Source of the DNA: Thiomicrorhabdus lithotrophica
GTDB lineage: Bacteria; Pseudomonadota; Gammaproteobacteria; Thiomicrospirales; Thiomicrospiraceae
Reading direction: 5' to 3'
Length of the DNA stretch: 64,000 bases
Assembly (NCBI RefSeq): GCF_029201445.1
Contig: NZ_CP102381.1
Span: forward strand, 1,736,001 to 1,800,000
Shown here: one piece after another, positions 57,174 through 64,000 of the stretch
Layout: each line of letters starts with the position of its first letter
Position numbering within the stretch: the first letter of the stretch is position 1
Translations under genes and position numbers: made by a program
The notes under the pieces: model-generated
Seen by the model: only the letters and a program-made list of their open reading frames with translations
Databases searched by the model: none
What the model was told of the DNA's origin: nothing

Positions 57174-58682
57174 TTAACCAACAGAACCTTCTAAACTAAT
57201 CGCTAATAATTCTTCGGCTTCTTGTGCAAACTCTAACGGTAATTCACTAAATACCTCTTTACAGAAACCATTTACAATCATTGAGATAGCATCTTGTTCA
57301 CTAATACCGCGTTGTTTGCAATAAAATAGCTGATCCTCGCCGATACGTGAAGTGGTCGCTTCATGCTCAATTTGAGCTGTTGGGTTCTCTACTTCAATGT
57401 AAGGAAATGTATGCGCACCACATTTATCACCAATTAACATTGAATCACATTGGGTAAAGTTTCTTGCGCCTTCGGCACTCGGTAAAATCTTTACTAAACC
57501 ACGGTAAGTGTTGTCACTTTTACCTGCAGACAGGCCTTTCGAAATAATCGTACTGCGTGTATTTTTACCGATATGAATCATCTTGGTTCCGGTATCAGCT
57601 TGCTGTCTACGGTTGGTTAATGCCACCGAGTAGAATTCACCAATAGAGTTATCACCTTTAAGAATACAGCTCGGATACTTCCAGGTTATCGCAGAGCCTG
57701 TTTCTGCTTGAGTCCATGACAACTTAGAGTTTTTACCTTCACAAATACCACGTTTGGTAACAAAGTTTAGAATTCCACCCGTACAGTCATCATCACCCGG
57801 ATACCAGTTCTGAACGGTTGAGTATTTAACCTCAGCATCTTCAAGAACAACCACTTCTACAACAGCAGCATGCAACTGATAGGTGTCTCGCACAGGAGCA
57901 GAACAACCTTCCAAATAACTCACGTAACTCCCTTTATCGGCAATTAAGATTGTTCTTTCAAACTGACCTGTTTTGGCTTCATTAATACGGAAGTAGGTAG
58001 ACAAATCAATTGGGCAATGAACCCCTTCAGGAACATAGACAAAAGTACCATCAGAAGCCACCGCTGAGTTCAGTGCGGCAAAGAAGTTATCGTGATAAGG
58101 TACAACCGTTCCGATATATTTTTGAACCATCTCCGGATAGTCTTGGACTGCCTCAGAGAATGAACAGAAAATAACACCTAGTTCAGCTAAGTCTTCTCGT
58201 TTTGTTGTAGAGACAGAGATTGAGTCAAAGATAGCATCAACCGCTACATTGGAATCATCACCTGTAATCGGCACACCCAGTTCTGCAAAGGCTTTGGCTA
58301 CTTCAGGGTCAATTTCAGACCCAGCTTCAGTACTGCATTCGCCAGCACAAGAACCACACTCTGGAGCAGAGTAATAACTGTAATCTTGATAATCTAAAGG
58401 CGTGTACTCTAACTTTGCCCAATGCGGTTCTTCTAGAGTTTTCCAGTGCGCAAAGGCCTTTAACCTAAAGTCTAGCATCCATTCTGGTTCATTCTTTTTA
58501 GCAGAAATAGCACGCACAACATCCTCATCAAGACCTTTTGCAAAAGTCTCGACGGCTGTCGTGGTTACAAACCCTTCTTTGTAGTGCTTATTTTTCGAAA
58601 GCAGGTCATCAATCTCTTGATACTGGCTCTCTACTTGCACATTTTCTGGTTGTAATTCTGTAATTTTTACTGCATCAGCCAT
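57174..58682 (-). CDS. sufB: Fe-S cluster assembly protein SufB
   Basis: SufB is the main scaffold subunit for new Fe-S clusters. The 502 residues contain the Cys-rich [31 protein letters not shown] and the conserved [12 protein letters not shown]-terminal residues [20 protein letters not shown] and [20 protein letters not shown] include the sulfur-path cysteines. It begins the operon, behind an IscR-like site and a good promoter. Length matches E. coli SufB (495). Confidence 0.97.
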   Translation of the reverse strand: MADAVKITELQPENVQVESQYQEIDDLLSKNKHYKEGFVTTTAVETFAKGLDEDVVRAISAKKNEPEWMLDFRLKAFAHWKTLEEPHWAKLEYTPLDYQDYSYYSAPECGSCAGECSTEAGSEIDPEVAKAFAELGVPITGDDSNVAVDAIFDSISVSTTKREDLAELGVIFCSFSEAVQDYPEMVQKYIGTVVPYHDNFFAALNSAVASDGTFVYVPEGVHCPIDLSTYFRINEAKTGQFERTILIADKGSYVSYLEGCSAPVRDTYQLHAAVVEVVVLEDAEVKYSTVQNWYPGDDDCTGGILNFVTKRGICEGKNSKLSWTQAETGSAITWKYPSCILKGDNSIGEFYSVALTNRRQQADTGTKMIHIGKNTRSTIISKGLSAGKSDNTYRGLVKILPSAEGARNFTQCDSMLIGDKCGAHTFPYIEVENPTAQIEHEATTSRIGEDQLFYCKQRGISEQDAISMIVNGFCKEVFSELPLEFAQEAEELLAISLEGSVG

Positions 58683-58703
58683 TGTTTTTAACGCCTAAAT
58701 TTA

Positions 58704-58728
58704 ATATCAGACTATTTTAGTAGGTTAT
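58704..58728 (-). promoter_or_regulatory. IscR type-1-like binding site at the sufB promoter
   Basis: A 25-base imperfect palindrome spans the -10 element of the sufB promoter. By my comparison it matches the type-1 IscR consensus, as I recall it, at 21 of 25 positions. It contains GACTA-ttt-TAGT at its centre and shares ATA/TAT ends and the GG of one arm with the site before iscR. Confidence 0.6.
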
Positions 58729-58742
58729 TCATAAAAAGTCTA
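58714..58742 (-). promoter_or_regulatory. promoter of the suf operon
   Basis: On the minus strand TAGACT (58742-58737), a 17-base spacer and TAAAAT (58719-58714) stand about 32 nt before the sufB ATG. The -10 lies in the IscR-like site, which would suit repression. Confidence 0.55.
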
Positions 58743-58797
58743 CGATTTATCTATTAAAGAACATTAATATGTTTTGTTTATTGAATCGTTTTGATGT

Positions 58798-59598
58798 TTA
58801 GATAGTTGCGGCTTTTACAATTTGACTTAACCAGGCCTGGTCAAGTCCGATACCCGATATTTTAAGCTCTACTAAGCCAACAGCAGAGTCCGCGGCAAAA
58901 GTATCCCAACGATAAGCACTACCCTCGATCACCACCAAATTCGAGTACTCGACCGTTTGCACAACACCCGTAACTCGGCAAATTTTCATGGCTAAATTTT
59001 GACGCGAGTTATCTAAACCCATTAACAAATGATCTAAGACGATACGTTCAGCTGAAAAGCTAAAGGTTTCTACCTGCTGTAAACCTGTCTGTACAAGCTG
59101 AACTTCTGGAGGATTAACACTCCCATCTTGTTTTACAGCTAAAACAAACCCCTTAAAATCGGTTGGAAATCGTTGATTCATCCATCTAACAATTGGCTTC
59201 TTTATCGCTTCTGCCGAATGATTTACGACCCATTTGCTCCACCAGGCCTGGCTATCTAATGAAGCAGCTTCAACAAACGTAAACACCACTCCATCAGCAA
59301 CTGTTAACATATCCATTAGTGCTTTCTGTAACCACTCAGAGCCAATATCAGGTAAAGGTGACCGCACATCAATCACACACCAAACTTCTTGGTTTGCCTG
59401 TTTTTTTGGCAAATTCAAAAAATCATTCCATTCAAAACTACCAGGTCTGGTAAATTGGTAGCTTGCATGTTCCAACTCATATAAATCATTAATAAGTAAT
59501 TTACAATCAAATTGGTCGTGTAAAGCCTGAGCAACACGTGTTTTACCCGACCCTGGCAAACCGAGTAAGACAATATTTTTGGATGCTAACTCATTCAT
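58798..59598 (-). CDS. P-loop protein resembling a degenerate CobW/COG0523 member
   Basis: A 266-residue protein with Walker A GLPGSGKT near residues 13-20. The C-terminal ~70 residues (KICRVTGVVQTVEYSNLVVIEGSAYRW) resemble the CobW C-terminal domain. The typical CxCC motif and the NKxD guanine motif are not seen, so a normal G3E GTPase is unlikely. It follows znuA on the same strand by 32 nt and probably shares its transcript, pointing to zinc. Three copies of the ACCAGGCCTGGT family lie inside it, at 58830, 59241 and 59440. The family call is tentative. Confidence 0.6.
   Translation of the reverse strand: MNELASKNIVLLGLPGSGKTRVAQALHDQFDCKLLINDLYELEHASYQFTRPGSFEWNDFLNLPKKQANQEVWCVIDVRSPLPDIGSEWLQKALMDMLTVADGVVFTFVEAASLDSQAWWSKWVVNHSAEAIKKPIVRWMNQRFPTDFKGFVLAVKQDGSVNPPEVQLVQTGLQQVETFSFSAERIVLDHLLMGLDNSRQNLAMKICRVTGVVQTVEYSNLVVIEGSAYRWDTFAADSAVGLVELKISGIGLDQAWLSQIVKAATI
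58830..58841. repeat. ACCAGGCCTGGT palindrome, exact copy 10
   Basis: The exact 12-mer lies in a 24-bp near-palindrome with one mismatch. It encodes Asp-Gln-Ala-Trp-Leu near the C-terminus of the P-loop protein. Confidence 0.9.
59241..59252. repeat. near copy of the ACCAGGCCTGGT palindrome
   Basis: ACCAGGCCTGGC, one mismatch, in the P-loop gene, encoding Ser-Gln-Ala-Trp. Confidence 0.6.
59440..59451. repeat. near copy of the ACCAGGCCTGGT palindrome
   Basis: ACCAGGTCTGGT, one mismatch, in the P-loop gene, encoding Thr-Arg-Pro-Gly on the coding strand. Confidence 0.6.
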
Positions 59599-59630
59599 TG
59601 CGCGTTTTAACCTTTTACATTCTCGGCTAT

Positions 59631-60740
59631 TTATTGATTGTTAGCTTTAGATAAGCAATCATTAAACTGATGACTAAGCTGCAAAATAAATACGTCATAA
59701 TTTAAGAAATCACGACCAGATTCTTTTTGAAACTCTTTAGTCACAACCCCCATCGGATCTAAGCTACCAACCCTAACATCTAAACCTTTAGTGACTGACA
59801 AAACTCGCTTCTCTGGAAATTGTGGTTCCTTAAAAACACAACTTACCTTACCTGACTTGATTTTAGATCTAAGCTCTGCAACTCTTTTCAAGCTCGGAGA
59901 TACCGAAGGATTTAACTGTATCGATCCTACGCCGTTTAATGAATATTGATGCTCAAAATACTGAAACGCATCATGCAATACCATATATGGTACTGTTTGC
60001 ACTTGTTGCAGTTGTTGTTTAATCTGCTGATTTGTCTTATCTAACTTATTTAACCAGGCCTGGGTTCTCTGACTTATATTCTCGGCATCGTTAGGCTTTA
60101 ACGTCTGCAACTGTTTAGAAACGGCTTCTATTAACAGGCGACTGTTTTTAAATGACATCCATAAATGTCCGTCCATTCTTTGCGATTCTGAAGCTACGCT
60201 GTATTCATGCTCATGATTATGATTATGCTCTTCAGAGTCAGCTGAAGTATCTTTATGCTCGGCTTCGCTAAGGGTTGCAATATGCTGGCTTTTCTTTTCC
60301 CACAAGCCACCTTGCCTAACTGGTAGCTGCTCAATATTGGCTAAGCCTTTTAAACTAACCTCCTTAACCTTTAAATTTGTCAGCGGTTTTTGCATCCAAT
60401 TATCTACTGGGCTAGCCACCCATAGAACCAAATCGCTCTCATTTAGACCACGAAGATGTGATGGCTTTAACTGAAAACCATGTGGGCTTGCACCTGGCTT
60501 AAGCACCACTTCAAGTTGATCATCGCCAGACAGCAAAGGGGCCACCATGCCCGCTAAAGGTGGGATTGACACGGTAATCTTTAGCGCATAACTCTGCTGG
60601 CTGATGAGTAAAGTAAACAGGGTAAAGATGATTTTAATAGCCGTCGAAATAGAAAATTCTTTATTCAGATAACCCACTCCATTTAAAGAAGATTTAAATT
60701 CTTTTCGTACTTTATGTTTCAAACTAGATAAAATATTCAT
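59631..60740 (-). CDS. znuA: zinc ABC transporter substrate-binding protein ZnuA
   Basis: ZnuA captures zinc in the periplasm. The 369-residue protein has an unusually long N-terminus, with the hydrophobic signal at about residues 33-52 after some 32 polar residues, so the true start may be internal. Family motifs are seen: PGASPHGFQLKPSHLRGL with the first zinc His, and a His-rich loop (EEHNHNHEHEY) near residue 172. VLHDAFQYFEHQY with a later His also appears. It ends with a C-terminal Cys. It is divergent from znuCB. Confidence 0.93.
   Translation of the reverse strand: MNILSSLKHKVRKEFKSSLNGVGYLNKEFSISTAIKIIFTLFTLLISQQSYALKITVSIPPLAGMVAPLLSGDDQLEVVLKPGASPHGFQLKPSHLRGLNESDLVLWVASPVDNWMQKPLTNLKVKEVSLKGLANIEQLPVRQGGLWEKKSQHIATLSEAEHKDTSADSEEHNHNHEHEYSVASESQRMDGHLWMSFKNSRLLIEAVSKQLQTLKPNDAENISQRTQAWLNKLDKTNQQIKQQLQQVQTVPYMVLHDAFQYFEHQYSLNGVGSIQLNPSVSPSLKRVAELRSKIKSGKVSCVFKEPQFPEKRVLSVTKGLDVRVGSLDPMGVVTKEFQKESGRDFLNYDVFILQLSHQFNDCLSKANNQ
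60053..60064. repeat. near copy of the ACCAGGCCTGGT palindrome
   Basis: ACCAGGCCTGGG, one mismatch, inside znuA, encoding Thr-Gln-Ala-Trp-Leu on the coding strand. Confidence 0.6.
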
Positions 60741-60799
60741 AATATTTTTCCTTGCCCTGTAGGCAAATTTCTTAACTCAGTTATAAAGGCTTATTCAGC

Positions 60800-61660
60800 G
60801 TGCAGTTTTCACAATTTAGACAGCCTCTTATCAAAGCTGAAAACATTTCTCATAAATTTGACCAAACCACGGTCTTACAACAAATTTCTCTACAAATTTT
60901 CCCTAAAGAGATTGTTACCTTAATCGGACCAAATGGAGCGGGGAAATCAACGCTTCTTAAAATTTTACTAGGACTTATTAAACCTAATAATGGCAAAGTT
61001 TCTAGGCAAAAAAACCTAAAAATTGGTTTCATGCCACAAAAAATTCAAATAGATCCAACACTGCCAATGACAGTAAAGCGTTTTTTACAATTAGGTTTGC
61101 CTAACCCAAGCCTTAAGGACTGGTTTTTTAAGGCTGCATATAGTAACACACTCATAAAAAAAACAACTCAAGATCTAGATATTGCCGACCTGCTCAACCA
61201 CCCAATACAAAAAGTATCTGGTGGTGAGATGCAGCGTATTTTATTGGCTCGTGCTTTGATCAGAGAACCGCAGTTATTGGTTCTTGATGAACCAGTACAA
61301 GGCGTTGATTTGCAAGGTCAAACGGAGATCTACGACTATATCAATAAGATTCGAAACGAATATGGTTGTGGTATTTTAATGGTGAGTCATGACCTTCACA
61401 TAGTCATGAAACATACTGACGAAGTACTCTGCATAAATCAGCATATGTGTTGCAGTGGACACCCTCAAAGTGTCAGTAAATCATCTGAATTTCAAGCTCT
61501 ATTTGGTGACCTTTCTGATAGCTTAGCCTTGTATGAACACCACCATAATAATACTGTCTGCCAACACACTCATGGACTTCATCATCATGAAGTTCATGAA
61601 AGTGATGAATCAAGAAATCAAAAAACCAATATTGAATCATCAAACGGAGGGAAATCATAA
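60800..61660 (+). CDS. znuC: zinc ABC transporter ATPase ZnuC
   Basis: ZnuC powers zinc uptake. The 286-residue protein starts at GTG and has Walker A GPNGAGKST, the signature VSGGEMQRILLARAL and Walker B LLVLDEPVQG. A His-rich tail (YEHHHNN, HTHGLHHHEVHE) extends past the ATPase domain and could bind zinc. The stop overlaps znuB as TAATG, which shows coupling. The gap to znuA is only 59 bases and must hold both promoters. Confidence 0.94.
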   Translation: MQFSQFRQPLIKAENISHKFDQTTVLQQISLQIFPKEIVTLIGPNGAGKSTLLKILLGLIKPNNGKVSRQKNLKIGFMPQKIQIDPTLPMTVKRFLQLGLPNPSLKDWFFKAAYSNTLIKKTTQDLDIADLLNHPIQKVSGGEMQRILLARALIREPQLLVLDEPVQGVDLQGQTEIYDYINKIRNEYGCGILMVSHDLHIVMKHTDEVLCINQHMCCSGHPQSVSKSSEFQALFGDLSDSLALYEHHHNNTVCQHTHGLHHHEVHESDESRNQKTNIESSNGGKS

Positions 61661-62457
61661 TGTCTTTATTACCTGACTTTATGCTTCTCGCTCTATTAGG
61701 TGGAATTGGCTTGGCTATTATCTCTGCACCGCTTGGCGTATTTATGGTTTGGCAGCGCCAATCTTACTTTGGCGCAACTCTTGCACACTCAGCGTTATTG
61801 GGAATTAGCATCGGCCTATATCTACATTTAGACTTAACCCTAAGTGTCATTGTCGTATCTATGATTGTTGCCGCTGGTATCTTTGGTTTAGGTCAGTACA
61901 AGCAACTCTCTTCAGACACTTTATTAGGCATACTTGCTCATAGTAGTTTAGCGTTCGGTTTAATCTTAATTAGCTTACAAGACAATATTCAAGTCGATTT
62001 AATGGGGTATTTATTTGGTGACATCCTAAGCATCAATACTGTAGATTTAACGCTTATTCTGTTCACTAGCTTACTCATTCTGGTGTTTTACATAAAACAC
62101 TGGCAATCACTTTTAAACGTTACCTTAAACCCTGAGTTGGCTCAAGTAGAAGGCGTTAATGTCAAACAAGTACAACTGCTTTTTGTTTTGTTACTTGCCT
62201 TCATGATTGCGCTTTCCATGAAAATTGTCGGCGTTTTGTTAGTCACATCACTACTCATTATTCCAGCTGCAGCAGCAAGAAAACTCTCTAATTCTCCTGA
62301 ACAGATGCTTGTAATTAGTATCTTTATTGGTATCTTTTCAATTGTTGCTGGCCTGATTACCTCATACTATATTGATGTACCAACAGGCCCCGCAATTGTG
62401 ATGGCTGCTACTGTAGTTTTCTTATTGCTACAATTAAAACCTCAGTCAACAAGATAA
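61660..62457 (+). CDS. znuB: zinc ABC transporter permease ZnuB
   Basis: ZnuB is the membrane channel of the zinc importer. The 265-residue protein is almost entirely hydrophobic, with about eight spans, and has SYFGATLAHSALLGI and LLIIPAAAARKLS of the family. It is coupled to znuC by the TAATG overlap and followed by a terminator. Confidence 0.94.
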   Translation: MSLLPDFMLLALLGGIGLAIISAPLGVFMVWQRQSYFGATLAHSALLGISIGLYLHLDLTLSVIVVSMIVAAGIFGLGQYKQLSSDTLLGILAHSSLAFGLILISLQDNIQVDLMGYLFGDILSINTVDLTLILFTSLLILVFYIKHWQSLLNVTLNPELAQVEGVNVKQVQLLFVLLLAFMIALSMKIVGVLLVTSLLIIPAAAARKLSNSPEQMLVISIFIGIFSIVAGLITSYYIDVPTGPAIVMAATVVFLLLQLKPQSTR

Positions 62458-62497
62458 TCTTCTTACCTTTAGACAGCAGTTACGCTAAACCACAAAC

Positions 62498-62522
62498 AAA
62501 AAAGCCGCTAAAAAGCGGCTTT
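62498..62522. terminator. terminator between znuB and the chemoreceptor gene
   Basis: AAAGCCGC and its complement form an 8-bp stem with a six-base loop. On the minus strand it is followed by TTTTTTG. It can serve both convergent genes. Confidence 0.85.
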
Positions 62523-62546
62523 AAACAAATATCCATTAACGGTAAA

Positions 62547-64000
62547 TTAAGCGACTTGCTCTATCAATTGATTTAAGAGCGCGACCACTTTTTCACTTTG
62601 TTGATCTACCTCCGCTAAACCTTTTTCAACTGAATCAACATCATCAATAGACTTAGCATCCATTACTGTTTTAATGCCTTGGTGCATCTGCATATGCTCA
62701 TCGCCCAACTGCGTCATCAACGGTAAATGCATAAACTCCTGTCCTTCAGAGTAATACCACTTACCTAAAATACAAGCGGTATGATCTGTAGCAACATCAT
62801 AACTTACACCAATATCAACCCCCTCCACAAAAGCTCGAATTTTACCTTTCCAAGCCATGTGCGCTTCAATCATTTTTTCAAACTGACTAGCGGTTTCTGA
62901 ATGGATTAATTTTTCAGTACGCTGACTAACTGCTGCATCAATTGTAAACTTACTCACTTGATCTCTAAGAATATCCGCATCATCCAATAAAGCCTTACTA
63001 GACTCAGCAGCACTTTGAACAACATGAGCATTACCTTGTGTCATTTCATCCATTGAGTTAATGGCACTATTAATCTGTTCCGCTCCGCGTGCTTGTTCTT
63101 CACTTGTGCCAGAAATCTCAGTTACCATAACACTTACTTCATCCATTGAGATATTAATTTCACCTAATGCCTCACTGGTTTGACGTACATAAAGCCCACT
63201 TTCTTGGCTGATTTTGACACTGTTTTCAATCAAGCGTTTAATTTCACCCGCGGCTTCCGCAGATTTCCCAGCTAGATTTCTCACTTCACCCGCAACAACG
63301 GCAAATCCTCTACCATGCTCACCTGCTCTTGCAGCCTCTACAGCTGCATTTAAAGCCAGTAAATTGGTCTGGAAAGCAATACCATCAATCAGCGTGGTAA
63401 TTTCATTAATTTTACGATTTGCTTCTGACATTTGTTCCATAGAGCTTAGCGCCTGCTCCATAGTTTCTAAACCATTTTCAAGCTGTTTTCTTGCACTAAG
63501 CGTTTTATCTTTAGCTTGAACTGCGTTATCCGCATTGTTTCGGACAGTACTTGTCATCTCTTCCATAGAAGCTGAGGTTTCTTCGAGTGATGCAGCCTGC
63601 TCTTGAACTCGATTACTAATATCGCTATTCCCTTTTGCAAGACCTTCAACACCACTCACCACTGACTTAGCAATAGTCTCAACCTTAGCAACCATTACGG
63701 CGGTATTTCTTACTGAACTATTTAATGAATCCTTTAAAACCGCCATTTTTCCAGCATAAACACCATCTACAGTGTGGGTTAAATCACCCTCACTAATTGA
63801 TGACTGTACTCTAGCCACTTCATCAACAAAGTTTTCCAAATCATTCAGTGTAATATTTAAAGACTCTTTAAGCGGAATAAAATCACCACGCGCATCCGCT
63901 TCAGAACGGGCGGAAAAATCACCATGCGCAAGATGATTAAGGGTTTCGGCAATGGACTCAACGTTGTTTTTCATACGCACAGCAGAACGTTCTAAATCAT
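62547..64000 (-). CDS. methyl-accepting chemotaxis protein with CZB domain, 5' end beyond the window
   Basis: This is the cytoplasmic part of a chemoreceptor. The reading frame stays open to position 64000, so the sensor and membrane part are missing. A HAMP-like region ([14 protein letters not shown]) leads to the signalling hairpin [25 protein letters not shown]-terminal CZB domain follows, with His in [21 protein letters not shown], and [10 protein letters not shown] supplying the zinc ligands. CZB domains bind zinc and sense it or its displacement by HOCl in other bacteria. Placement beside znuABC suggests zinc-linked taxis or signalling. Confidence 0.93.
   Translation of the reverse strand, partial: DLERSAVRMKNNVESIAETLNHLAHGDFSARSEADARGDFIPLKESLNITLNDLENFVDEVARVQSSISEGDLTHTVDGVYAGKMAVLKDSLNSSVRNTAVMVAKVETIAKSVVSGVEGLAKGNSDISNRVQEQAASLEETSASMEEMTSTVRNNADNAVQAKDKTLSARKQLENGLETMEQALSSMEQMSEANRKINEITTLIDGIAFQTNLLALNAAVEAARAGEHGRGFAVVAGEVRNLAGKSAEAAGEIKRLIENSVKISQESGLYVRQTSEALGEINISMDEVSVMVTEISGTSEEQARGAEQINSAINSMDEMTQGNAHVVQSAAESSKALLDDADILRDQVSKFTIDAAVSQRTEKLIHSETASQFEKMIEAHMAWKGKIRAFVEGVDIGVSYDVATDHTACILGKWYYSEGQEFMHLPLMTQLGDEHMQMHQGIKTVMDAKSIDDVDSVEKGLAEVDQQSEKVVALLNQLIEQVA

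Noticed and set aside
2818-60064. The iterated palindromes as ends of a mobile element
   Set aside because: No transposase, target duplications or constant spacing are seen, and copies inside essential genes such as rsgA, hisS, coaE and ddlB keep the frame.
59631-60740. znuA N-terminal extension as a separate domain
   Set aside because: The first 32 residues are polar with no motif; a wrong start or long signal peptide is simpler.
60741-60799. Zur operator between znuA and znuC
   Set aside because: The 59-base gap has short inverted repeats (TTGCC / GGCAA) but nothing close to the TGTTATA-type Zur core I know, so no site is claimed.

Overview
This AT-rich window comes from a gammaproteobacterial sulfur oxidiser, most like the Thiomicrospira / Thiomicrorhabdus / Hydrogenovibrio group. 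The evidence is a soxXYZA cluster without soxB or soxCD beside it, a tusA-dsrE2 sulfur-carrier pair, small periplasmic c-type cytochromes, and gammaproteobacterial gene orders (ndk-rlmN-rodZ-hisS-yfgM-bamB-der; trmJ-cysE-iscR with suhB divergent; secA-dciA-lpxC). The placement rests on gene content and order; no database search was run. No rRNA, tRNA, CRISPR array, insertion sequence or prophage was seen, so this is a housekeeping chromosome segment.

Layout. 1-5 kb: a partial acetolactate synthase gene (-), orn (-), then an M48 (Ste24-like) protease, phhB and rsgA (+). 5-10.4 kb: two small cytochromes c (+) convergent with a very large FAD/Fe-S oxidoreductase (-). 10.4-17.4 kb: der, bamB, yfgM, hisS, a short rodZ-like gene, rlmN and ndk (-). 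17.5-20 kb: iscA, iscR, cysE and trmJ (-), with suhB divergent. 20.9-25.6 kb: rimI, a HolD-like gene, leuA, pssA, dsrE2 and tusA (-). 25.6-29.5 kb: a BepA-like protease and soxXYZA (+). 29.7-36.6 kb: a terB-like gene, ilvD, argA, rnt, grxD and asnB. 36.8-42.9 kb: a periplasmic alpha/beta hydrolase, a GGDEF/EAL protein, coaE, a Nudix-ThiE fusion and hisC. 43-53 kb: argJ, secA, dciA, lpxC, ftsA, ftsQ, ddlB and murC, a division/wall cluster with ftsZ absent from its usual place. 53.2-58.7 kb: a hypothetical gene and sufBCDS. 58.8-64 kb: a zinc group made of a degenerate CobW-like P-loop protein, znuA, znuCB, and a chemoreceptor with a C-terminal zinc-binding (CZB) domain cut by the window end.

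The most unusual signal is a 12-bp perfect palindrome, ACCAGGCCTGGT. It occurs ten times exactly and at least eight more times with one mismatch, spread over the whole window both inside genes (in all reading frames) and between them. Under a 40% GC assumption about 0.001 exact copies are expected. Some copies lie in longer perfect palindromes of 18, 22 and 26 bp. I do not recognise it as a described element. It behaves like a genome-wide iterated palindrome (HIP1-like), an uptake or segregation signal, or a chromosome-organising protein site.

A second result is regulatory. Both iscR and sufB have promoter-overlapping 25-bp sites that match my recollection of the IscR type-1 consensus at 20 and 21 positions. 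Since iscS and iscU are absent next to iscR-iscA, IscR here probably controls the SUF pathway as well as itself.
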